Positions 8,365 through 15,609 of a DNA stretch of 32,672 nt are shown piece by piece. The stretch is from assembly GCA_025351405.1 (NCBI GenBank), contig JANXVZ010000029.1, positions 1-32,672 on the forward strand, in the 5' to 3' direction. The notes beneath the pieces were generated by a model. The model was not told the DNA's origin and did no database searches. It saw nothing but the letters and a program-made list of their open reading frames with translations. Within the stretch, counting starts at the first letter, position 1; every line of letters starts with the position of its first letter. Source of the stretch: Sphingomonadales bacterium (GTDB taxonomy: Bacteria; Pseudomonadota; Alphaproteobacteria; Sphingomonadales; Sphingomonadaceae). A program made the position numbers and the translations under genes.

Positions 8365-10863
8365 TCAGAAGCGGTAGAAGATCGAGCCGGTGATGGTGCG
8401 ACCCAGCACGGCGCTGTTCTGGAATATGCCGGTGGTGGCACCGGTGTTCAAGATACTGCCACTGCCGCGATAGCCCAGTGTATTGAACAGGTTGTTGACG
8501 TTGATACCCAGTTCCAGCCCGCCGTATGGCCGCAGCTTGAGGAAGCCGTTGACATAGGTCTGCCCGGGAATCCTGTAGGTGTTGGCGTCATCGTTGAAGG
8601 TCGACGACTGGCCGTTGATGCTGAGCCCGACCGCGGCGATTCCGGCATCATAGCTTGGTGAAACCTGGAACTGGAACTGCGGGTTGGCGTGCGGCGCCGT
8701 GTTGGTGGCGAGGATCTTCGACTTGGTAAAGGTCGCATCGGCGACGATGTTGAAGCGGCCGAAGTGCAGTCCGCCCGAAAACTCCGCGCCATAGGCATGA
8801 TAGACATTGCTGATGACCGGGTTCTTGCCCTGGGTGATCAGCGTGAAATCATAGTTGTTGTCGGTCAACTGGGCGCGGAACACGGTGAATTCGACATTGT
8901 AGTTGCCGTCTGACAGCCGGCCACGATGCTTGGTGCCGATTTCCTGCTGGGTGACGAAATTGACGGCCGTGGTTTCGCCCTGGGCGTTGAGCGAGCCATC
9001 GGCGTTGATGTTGCCGCCGAGGATGCGGCGATCGGCGTTGAAGCGGCCACCGCGGCTGATGCGGCCAAACACGCTCGTATCATTCCCGAACGCATAGAGC
9101 GCGCCTGCCGAATAGGAGACATAGCTCTTGGTGTAGTTGAGATTTTCCTGCGGTCCGCCGGCGACAAGCGACGGCAGGATCGCCGTGCCGAGATTGTCGG
9201 TGACCGAGACGTTCGGCCCCGCTACGCCGCCAAGGGCATAGCCCGAAGCCTTGACCGAATCGTACCGGACGCTGGCATCGAGATCGAGGCCGTCGCCATT
9301 ATAGTTGAGCGAAGCATAGGGCGCGTCATCGGTGTAGGTCAGGTGATAGGCACGGGCACAGCAGTTGCCCCAGTTGTTGTTGAAGCCGGCCTGGCCAGCC
9401 GCGGTGAGCTGGGCGCCCGTCCCGTTGGCGCCGGTGAACAGGTCGAGCTGCGCCGGGTTGGAGCCGGTGAGGTCATTATATTGCGGGTTGACGTGCCAAT
9501 CCTGGGCGATTGTCTGGCGCATGTGGAACCAGCCGGCCTTGGCGGACACATTGCCGGCGCCAACCTCGAACTTGCCGGCCAGTGCCAGGTCGTTCACCAG
9601 GCTGCCCATGTCGGTCATGTTGGTGTCGATGTTGGGGTTGTTGTTGAGATAGGGCCCGGTGAAGGCCTTGCCCTGGTTTGGACCGTTGGCATAGACGATC
9701 GACCCGACCGTCTGGCCGTTTACCGTCGAGCCGATGACGCTCGCCGTCGTGGCGACATTGACGAACTGCGTACGGAAGGCGCCGCTCTGGTCGGTCCAGC
9801 GGAAATTGTCCTGCACCGAGAAGTTGTTGCTGAATTCATAGTGGAATTCGCCGCCCAGCGACGTGGATTTGACGTGGATGCCCTCCATCGGGACATTTTC
9901 GACGGTGCCGTCATAGTTCAGCACCTTGAAATTCTGGTTGTAGATCGACTGGTTCGAGCCATTGCGCGCATCAAAGCCAGGCAGCGGCTGGAAATTGCTG
10001 ACCTTGTTGCCATTGATCGCAATCAGTGACGGCGACACCGTAAAGGTCGGCTCCTTGTCGTCCAACCGCTTGAAGTTGAACCGGATATAGCCCTTGCCGT
10101 CGGCGAACTCGTTGGTGATGTTGCCTTTGACCTGGTAGCCCTGCACGGCGTTGTAACCGATGTGCGTCGGGCCGTTGCCGTCCTTGAAAAAGCCGCCGAT
10201 GTGGAATCGCAGCGTGTCGGTGATGTGCTGGCCATACGACACGTCGATCTTGTTCTCGACATAGTTGACCGCCTTGGAAAAACCGATTGCGCCACCGTCC
10301 TTGTCACCGGTGTTGCTGATGTAATTGATGACGGCGCCGGGGGCCTGCGAGGCAAAGGTCGAGGCGCCACCGCCGCGAACCGCTTCGACGCGTTCGACAT
10401 TGGTGTCATAGCGCGTCCAATAGTCGTTGTTGCCAAAGTTCATGTCGCCGAACAGCACGGTCGGCAGGCCGTCCTCCTGCAACTGCACGAACTCCGAACC
10501 GCCGGTCACCACGGGGATGCCGCGCACCGAAATGTTGGAGTTGCCGCCCGGGCCGGCGGTGTCCTCGGCGTGGATGCCGGGGATGAGGCGGAAGACTTCG
10601 GCCTCGGACCGCGGCGTGAAGTCCTGGATCGCCTGCTGCGAAACGCTGGTCACCGACAACGAGCTTTTCAATGCGGTCTTGTCGCGGCTGGAAGCGGTGA
10701 CGACGATGGTGTCGAGATCGGAAGTCGCCGCTCCCGCCGCCAGTTGGCTGTTCACCTTGGTGGGCGCTGCTTCGGTACTCTGCGCCAGCGCTGGTGCCGC
10801 CGTTACCAGGGCTGCAGCGATAACGGTGCGCGATGCACCTGCTCGCAAGGATGAAATCTTCAT
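8365..10863 (-). CDS. TonB-dependent receptor for sucrose/fructan
   Basis: An 832-residue outer-membrane receptor. The start at ATG 10863 gives a clear signal peptide (MKISSLRAGASRT, then a hydrophobic run to ALAQS) and has GGGGAG six bases upstream; the frame extends 53 codons further but without a leader. After the leader come a TonB box (LDTIVVTAS), the plug domain with SEAEVFRLIPGI, ISVRGIP and VERVEAVRGGGAS, and a long 22-strand-type barrel ending in the terminal phenylalanine (GSIFYRF). It should import a sugar through the outer membrane using TonB energy. Substrate is inferred from the co-located GH32, GH68, fructokinase and sugar carrier, as in the Xanthomonas sux locus. It is divergent from the LacI-type regulator, with two operator-like palindromes between. 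Confidence 0.93.
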   Translation of the reverse strand: MKISSLRAGASRTVIAAALVTAAPALAQSTEAAPTKVNSQLAAGAATSDLDTIVVTASSRDKTALKSSLSVTSVSQQAIQDFTPRSEAEVFRLIPGIHAEDTAGPGGNSNISVRGIPVVTGGSEFVQLQEDGLPTVLFGDMNFGNNDYWTRYDTNVERVEAVRGGGASTFASQAPGAVINYISNTGDKDGGAIGFSKAVNYVENKIDVSYGQHITDTLRFHIGGFFKDGNGPTHIGYNAVQGYQVKGNITNEFADGKGYIRFNFKRLDDKEPTFTVSPSLIAINGNKVSNFQPLPGFDARNGSNQSIYNQNFKVLNYDGTVENVPMEGIHVKSTSLGGEFHYEFSNNFSVQDNFRWTDQSGAFRTQFVNVATTASVIGSTVNGQTVGSIVYANGPNQGKAFTGPYLNNNPNIDTNMTDMGSLVNDLALAGKFEVGAGNVSAKAGWFHMRQTIAQDWHVNPQYNDLTGSNPAQLDLFTGANGTGAQLTAAGQAGFNNNWGNCCARAYHLTYTDDAPYASLNYNGDGLDLDASVRYDSVKASGYALGGVAGPNVSVTDNLGTAILPSLVAGGPQENLNYTKSYVSYSAGALYAFGNDTSVFGRISRGGRFNADRRILGGNINADGSLNAQGETTAVNFVTQQEIGTKHRGRLSDGNYNVEFTVFRAQLTDNNYDFTLITQGKNPVISNVYHAYGAEFSGGLHFGRFNIVADATFTKSKILATNTAPHANPQFQFQVSPSYDAGIAAVGLSINGQSSTFNDDANTYRIPGQTYVNGFLKLRPYGGLELGINVNNLFNTLGYRGSGSILNTGATTGIFQNSAVLGRTITGSIFYRF

Positions 10864-10926
10864 GCCGTCTCCCCCGGAGTGATTCGATCGGGCGTTATCG
10901 CCTCTGATCTTGCCGTATCGCGCACG

Positions 10927-10938
10927 GCAAACGTTTGC
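10927..10938. promoter_or_regulatory. Palindrome GCAAACGTTTGC, second LacI-type site
   Basis: A perfect 12-bp palindrome with a central CG, in the divergent receptor/regulator promoter. Its centre is 23 bp from the centre of the CAATCGATTG site, about two helical turns, so two dimers could bind side by side. It is close to but not the same as the shared core. Confidence 0.5.
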
Positions 10939-10947
10939 AAGCGAGAA

Positions 10948-10961
10948 TTGCAATCGATTGA
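10948..10961. promoter_or_regulatory. LacI-type operator between receptor and regulator
   Basis: TTGCAATCGATTGA carries the shared core GCAATCGATTG (10950-10960). It lies 87 bp from the receptor start and 88 bp from the regulator start, placed to control both. Confidence 0.68.
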
Positions 10962-11048
10962 AAATTTCGGCAAAACGCTGGATGAGCGGCGGATAATGTT
11001 GCCAAGCCGCGTCCCGGGCCATAGTCGATGCAAAGGGAAGGAGGGCCT

Positions 11049-12053
11049 ATGCGCAGGATCCGCAATATCACCGAGTTGGCGGAACTTGCCGGCGTATCGC
11101 CCGGCACGGTGTCGCGGGCGTTGAGCGATACAGGCCTCATCAGCGCCAAGACGCGCGAGCGCATCAAGGCCATCGCGCTGGAACATGATTTCCGGCCCAA
11201 TGCGATGGCGCGCAACCTTCGTATCCAGCGTACCGGCGCCATCGGCGTCGTCATCCCGCTCGGCCACGCCACCGGGCAGCATATTTCCGACCCGTTCTTC
11301 ATGACCATGCTCGGCCTGCTCGCCGATGCGCTGACCGAGCGCGGCTATGACCTGGTGCTGTCGCGCGTGATACCGTCCGAAAGCGAATGGCTGGCAAAGA
11401 TCGTCGATTCGGGCCGGGTCGACGGCGTTATCGTCATCGGCCAGTCCGACCAGTCGGCAACGCTCGATCGCGTCGCGGCGCGCTATCGCCCGCTCGTGGC
11501 CTGGGGCGGCCATGTCGAGGGCCAGGTGCATTGTTCGGTGGGTTCCGACAATCGGCTGGGTGGTGAACTGGCTGCGCGCCATCTCATTGCGCAAGGCTGC
11601 CGCCGCATCGCCTTCTTCGGCGACCCGCGGGCGCTGGAGATCGCCCAGCGGCTCGACGGCTGCCGCCAGGCCATGCTGGAAGCCGGGATCGCCGACGACC
11701 TGGTGGTATTGCCGGCCCATCTTGTCGCCGAAGCGGCGCATCCCGACATCGCCGACTTCCTCAGCCAGAATTCGCAGCGGCCGCAAGGCATCGTTGCAGC
11801 CTCCGATGTTATCGCCATGAGCGCATTGAGGGCGCTGGCCGAGTTCGGCATTGCAGTGCCGGACGACGTCCGCGTCATCGGTTACGACGACCTGCCGATC
11901 GCGCAGCACAGCTTTCCGCGGTTGACGACGATCGGCCAGGATCTGGAACGCGGCGCCGCGACGCTGATCGACCTGTTGTTCCGCCGCATAGCGGGTGAAG
12001 ATTGCCTATCGGTGGTCATGCAGCCGAACCTTGTGGTGCGCGCTTCGGCCTGA
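11049..12053 (+). CDS. LacI-family transcriptional regulator
   Basis: A 334-residue regulator. The N-terminal helix-turn-helix and hinge are typical (ITELAELAGVSPGTVSRALS, then RERIKAIALEHDFRPNAMAR), followed by a periplasmic-binding-protein-like sensor domain starting at TGAIGVVIP and ending with the GYDDLPIAQHSFPRLTTIGQ block. GGAAGGAGGG at 11035-11044 just before ATG 11049 fixes the start; an ATG seven codons upstream lacks a site. It is divergent from the TonB receptor and convergent with GH68. The shared GCAATCGATTG sites at three promoters of this locus make it the obvious regulator of sucrose/fructan genes, probably a repressor released by sucrose, fructose or a phosphorylated form. 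The effector is not visible from sequence. Confidence 0.92.
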   Translation: MRRIRNITELAELAGVSPGTVSRALSDTGLISAKTRERIKAIALEHDFRPNAMARNLRIQRTGAIGVVIPLGHATGQHISDPFFMTMLGLLADALTERGYDLVLSRVIPSESEWLAKIVDSGRVDGVIVIGQSDQSATLDRVAARYRPLVAWGGHVEGQVHCSVGSDNRLGGELAARHLIAQGCRRIAFFGDPRALEIAQRLDGCRQAMLEAGIADDLVVLPAHLVAEAAHPDIADFLSQNSQRPQGIVAASDVIAMSALRALAEFGIAVPDDVRVIGYDDLPIAQHSFPRLTTIGQDLERGAATLIDLLFRRIAGEDCLSVVMQPNLVVRASA

Positions 12054-12070
12054 AGCGTTCCACCCAAGGC

Positions 12071-13249
12071 TCAGGGTGCAACGATGCTGGCGCTGTCGCC
12101 CGACAGCGCAATCGAGAAGCGCGGTGCCGGCGTGCCGCCGAATTGGCCGCGCAGAAGTTGCGGGTGGTCATCGAACGAACGGCCCTGCAACCCCCAATGG
12201 TCGATGAAGCTGGCAACCTGGAGTGTGTCGGTCACCCACCAGCTATAGGCCTGCAACGGCTCATGTTCCGGGTTGGCCGCAACCAGCCCGGTGCCGTTGA
12301 GCGGGCGATAAGGCCCGGTCAGCGCCGGCGCCACCATGCCGTAAAGCCCGTTCGGACCCGATGGCCCGGCAGGCGCGAACACCCGGCGTTGGGTCGACCA
12401 GAACAGATAGTAAAGCCCGTCATGGACGATGACATGCGGTCGTTCGAGCTCGTTATTGAGGCCGTCGGCGGTGACCAGCGGCGGCATCAACGACCAGTTG
12501 CCGCCGCGAGATGCGGCAATTCCAAGTTCGCCGCGAGATGCCGCAATGCCGACGACGCCGCTGAAATCATGCGGAGATTGCCCCTTCGAGCCGGTGAACA
12601 GCAGGTAGTCGCGGCCATCGGCGGGGTCACGAAAATACGCCGGGTCGCGAAACGCCTTGATCAACCCCGGTTCCCCATCCTTTTCGGCGGCGACGTCGTA
12701 CCAATGACCATCGCTGGCGACCGACTCCACCGCCGGCGACCAGTCGCTGACCCGGGCGCGGCCGCTGTGCATCGACAGGTGACCAACGGTTTCGAACAAT
12801 CGCTGCTCGAAGGTCGGATGGGCTTCACCACGGCGGCCGGAAGCTGTGAAATACAGCGTCAACCGGTCATGCGCCGCGGTCACCACGGCCGACCCCGCCC
12901 ATTCGCGGCTACCGGGGCTGAACCCTTCGGGCAGCACGTCGCCACAATCGGTCCAAATGTGGCCGTGATGTTGCAGCAAGCGGATACGGGCGATGCCATG
13001 GCGATGGCCGGGGTCGGCACCGCCCGGCGCGGACAGCACCATCCAGAGTTCGTTGCCATCGAAGCGCGCGGTGCGGCCATCGGCATATTGCACCGGCCAC
13101 ATATCCCAGAGGTCGATGCCGCGCAGGGCCGGCTGCGCGTCGGCGGCGGTTATCAGCGGCAGCGTCGGCACCGGGGACGCGTCGATCGCGGCAACGGCTG
13201 CGGGCGACCACACCGACGATATATGCGAGAATGTCGATTGATCCGTCAT
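12071..13249 (-). CDS. GH68 levansucrase/inulosucrase-type enzyme
   Basis: A 392-residue glycoside hydrolase family 68 protein, close in layout to the Zymomonas mobilis levansucrase. Nucleophile Asp49 lies in LWDMWPV, the transition-state stabiliser Asp202 in FRDP, and acid/base Glu269 in ELERPHV; PYRPLNGTGLV and QAYSWWV are further family blocks. It would cleave sucrose and transfer fructosyl units to water or a growing fructan. No signal peptide is present at the chosen ATG 13249; a longer frame to 13369 overlaps the fructokinase gene and adds no leader. Zymomonas levansucrase is also exported without a classical leader. A LacI-type operator lies 59 bp upstream. Residues 234-249 contain a small in-frame tandem repeat. 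Confidence 0.9.
   Translation of the reverse strand: MTDQSTFSHISSVWSPAAVAAIDASPVPTLPLITAADAQPALRGIDLWDMWPVQYADGRTARFDGNELWMVLSAPGGADPGHRHGIARIRLLQHHGHIWTDCGDVLPEGFSPGSREWAGSAVVTAAHDRLTLYFTASGRRGEAHPTFEQRLFETVGHLSMHSGRARVSDWSPAVESVASDGHWYDVAAEKDGEPGLIKAFRDPAYFRDPADGRDYLLFTGSKGQSPHDFSGVVGIAASRGELGIAASRGGNWSLMPPLVTADGLNNELERPHVIVHDGLYYLFWSTQRRVFAPAGPSGPNGLYGMVAPALTGPYRPLNGTGLVAANPEHEPLQAYSWWVTDTLQVASFIDHWGLQGRSFDDHPQLLRGQFGGTPAPRFSIALSGDSASIVAP
12502..12547. repeat. 27-bp in-frame tandem repeat in GH68 gene
   Basis: A 19-bp segment at 12502-12520 recurs at 12529-12547 with one mismatch, a 27-bp period. In the protein it gives GIAASRG twice (residues 234-240 and 243-249), nine codons apart. It keeps the frame and sits between the FRDP and ERP blocks, so the enzyme can still be active. 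Confidence 0.75.
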
Positions 13250-13307
13250 GCGGCCTGCTCGCGATGTTGTCCCCGAATCGCTCCATAAAGCACCGGCGCG
13301 GTTTTTC

Positions 13308-13323
13308 AACAATCGATTGCAAT
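13308..13323 (-). promoter_or_regulatory. LacI-type operator upstream of GH68
   Basis: On the minus strand this reads TTGCAATCGATTGTTG-like sequence with the same core, GCAATCGATTG, as the other two sites; it matches the transporter site over GCAATCGATTGTTG. It overlaps the stop codon of the fructokinase gene (13323-13325), showing that GH68 has its own regulated promoter rather than relying only on read-through. Confidence 0.66.
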
Positions 13324-14261
13324 CAGGCCGTGGCCGGGCGCTTTTCCGTTTCGAGGGCGATCTGGCCAAGCGCGATGGCGCCCAATGGCCCGGCGCGGTC
13401 GCCCAGTCCCGGGGCGCAGAGCAGCGTGTCCATTGTCGTCGCAGATAGCGGCGTCACATAGCCGGCAAGCAACAACAGGGTACGGGCGCGGATCGCCGGC
13501 AACAGCGCCGCCTCGCTGCTGCCGCCGCCGCCTCCAAGGCCAACCCCGCCGCCGATGATGATGCGCTGGGGTGACAGCGTCAGCACCAGCATGGCCACCA
13601 TCTCCGCCAGTTCCGCCGCGACATTGCGCCAGATCGGATGGTCAGTCGGCAATTCCGTTGCGGGTGCGCCCGCACGCGCCGCAATGGCGGGGCCGGAGGC
13701 GAGGCCCTCCAGGCAGTCGCCGTGATAGGGGCAGATACCGGGGTGGCTGTCGCCCGGCACCCGGCGGATGCGGAGATGGCCCAGTTCAGGGTGGACAAGG
13801 CCATGCACCGGGCGACCATCGACGATGACACCACCGCCGATTCCGGTGCCGATGGTCAGGTAGACATGGACGCTTGTCCCGATTGCGGCGCCCCAGCGCT
13901 GTTCGGCCAGCCCGGCGCCGGCGACATCGGTGTCGAAACCGATCGGTCCGGCGAAAGCCTGCGCAAAGTGCCCGCGCACATCGATATTGCTCCAGCCCGG
14001 CTTCGGCGTCGTCGTGATCCTGCCGAAATCGACGGCGCCGGGGTCCAGCCCCAGCGGCCCGAAGCTGCCGATGCCCAGCGCGGCGATATCATGCCCCGCG
14101 CTCCACAGCGCCAACTGGCCAGACAACGCGCCGAGCGTGGCGGCGGCATCGCCGGTCGGGATGCGCAGCGTGTCGATGATGTGGGTGCCGCGAGCAATCA
14201 GCGCGACGCTCTTGGTGCCGCCGAGCTCGATGCCGGCGATAACAGGTCCGGTGCCGTTCAT
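13323..14261 (-). CDS. ROK-family fructokinase
   Basis: A 312-residue ROK kinase. It has an N-terminal phosphate-binding loop (GIELGGTKSVALIA), the catalytic Asp in GFDTDVAGAGLAE (Asp112), IGTGIGGGVIVDG, and the zinc site His162 with Cys177, His180 and Cys183 in HPELGHL and CPYHGDCLEGLASGPA. CPxHxxCxEG with this spacing is typical of fructokinases such as Bacillus YdhR and Mak. It should phosphorylate fructose to fructose 6-phosphate in the cytoplasm, the step after GH32 or GH68 action. The ATG at 14261 overlaps the antiporter stop (ATGA), so the two are co-transcribed. The longer frame reading upstream through the antiporter is not real. Confidence 0.9.
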   Translation of the reverse strand: MNGTGPVIAGIELGGTKSVALIARGTHIIDTLRIPTGDAAATLGALSGQLALWSAGHDIAALGIGSFGPLGLDPGAVDFGRITTTPKPGWSNIDVRGHFAQAFAGPIGFDTDVAGAGLAEQRWGAAIGTSVHVYLTIGTGIGGGVIVDGRPVHGLVHPELGHLRIRRVPGDSHPGICPYHGDCLEGLASGPAIAARAGAPATELPTDHPIWRNVAAELAEMVAMLVLTLSPQRIIIGGGVGLGGGGGSSEAALLPAIRARTLLLLAGYVTPLSATTMDTLLCAPGLGDRAGPLGAIALGQIALETEKRPATA

Positions 14262-15472
14262 GCTGTTTCGCCAGGTGGATATCGGGTGATGCCAAGCTCG
14301 CGTAGCTTCGGCGCAACGATGGGGGTGGTGAGCATCGTGCTGCCGATCGCCATCAGCAGCAGCGCGGTGAAGGTATCGCTGGTGATGATGCCGCGGTCGA
14401 GCAGGATGTTGACGAAGATGATCATGATCAGCGCCTTTGTCTGCAGCAGCCAGCCGATTGTCGACGCTTCGCTGCGGCTCCAGCCGAGCAGCCTCCCGGC
14501 GAGGTGCACGCCCGCCAGCTTGCCGGCAATCGACGCCGCCAGCAGCAGCCCTGCCACCGCGAACACCTGGCCGCCGCTGACCCCCCAGGTGGTGCGCAGG
14601 CCGGTGCTGAGGAAGAACACCGGCATCACCGCCAGCAGGATGTGGTTGCGAAATGCATCCATGCGACTTTCGGTGAACCAGCGCTTGTCGAGCACGGCGC
14701 CGGAAAGGAACGCCCCGACCATGAAGTGCAGGCCGGCCCAATCGGCGGCAAAGCCGCAGGCCGCCAGCCAGATCAGCCCGACATACCAGCGGTCGCTCTC
14801 GGCGATGCGAGCCATCAGCTTGCGCACCATGATGCTGGCGATGGTGAAGGCGACAAGGAAGCCCAGTTGCCGGCCGACGCGGCCCCAGTCGAGCAGTATC
14901 AGCGCCAGCACGCCCCAGATCGCCACGTCATCAAGGCTGGCATAGCGCAGGATGCGTTGCCCGAACGGGCGGCGAAGGATGTCGAGCTTCTCCATCAACA
15001 GCACCAGGATGGGCAACGCCGTGACGGCGCAGGCCATGCCGATACCGAACACCGCCTGCCATTGCGTCGCGCGGGCGCCGATCCAGCCGGGCCAGCCGAG
15101 GATGAAGACGGCCGCCGCGCTGCCGAATGCCAGCGGCATCAGCAGCGCCAGCCCCGCTGTCAGCCCGGTTTCACGGCGCTGCTGCCACGCTTCGCGCAGG
15201 TCCAGTTCGATGCCGGCGACCCAGACAAAGATCATCACCGCCCACCAGGCGATGCCGTTGAGCGCGGCGATGACCTTGGCGTCGAAGACAAAGCCGTAAT
15301 AGGCCGGGAATGCCGCGCCGAGGATGCCCGGCCCGAGGAGGATGCCACCGATGATCTGAACGATGACCAGCGGCGCGTAATAATCGGTCCGGCCAAGCCT
15401 CCAGACCAGGTAGGGAAGGGCAAAAATGATCGTCATGGCAATGAGGAAGATTTCGGACGTGTTCATGGCCAT
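14258..15472 (-). CDS. Cation:proton antiporter (CPA2/KefB-like)
   Basis: A 404-residue membrane protein of the Na+/H+ exchanger family with about 11-12 hydrophobic segments. IIGGILLGPGILG near the N-terminus, the acidic pair in WVAGIELDLREAW and GMACAVTALPILVLLMEKL, and SLDDVAIWGVLALILLDWG fit the PF00999 transport domain. There is no RCK/TrkA domain at the C-terminus, unlike KefB/KefC. ATG 15472 has a G-rich stretch upstream; ATG 15466 is an alternative. It is the first gene before the fructokinase and overlaps it by four bases. A sugar locus seldom needs an antiporter; it may offset acid from sugar metabolism or proton-coupled uptake, but this is a guess. Confidence 0.85.
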   Translation of the reverse strand: MAMNTSEIFLIAMTIIFALPYLVWRLGRTDYYAPLVIVQIIGGILLGPGILGAAFPAYYGFVFDAKVIAALNGIAWWAVMIFVWVAGIELDLREAWQQRRETGLTAGLALLMPLAFGSAAAVFILGWPGWIGARATQWQAVFGIGMACAVTALPILVLLMEKLDILRRPFGQRILRYASLDDVAIWGVLALILLDWGRVGRQLGFLVAFTIASIMVRKLMARIAESDRWYVGLIWLAACGFAADWAGLHFMVGAFLSGAVLDKRWFTESRMDAFRNHILLAVMPVFFLSTGLRTTWGVSGGQVFAVAGLLLAASIAGKLAGVHLAGRLLGWSRSEASTIGWLLQTKALIMIIFVNILLDRGIITSDTFTALLLMAIGSTMLTTPIVAPKLRELGITRYPPGETA

Positions 15473-15609
15473 GTCTGCAGCGCCCCCCCGGGATGTGTTG
15501 CCACTGCTATAGCGTCTAGGGCGATGGTTGCGATACCGCTCCACCGCGAAGGCCTTCGGCAAGTGTTGCAGGCTGGGTCCATCCGGCTATGAGACCCAAT
15601 GGAGATCGC

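Noticed and set aside
12002-13288. A 428-codon plus-strand frame opposite GH68
   Set aside because: The minus strand carries the complete GH68 motif set; the plus frame overlaps the LacI gene end and has no domain.
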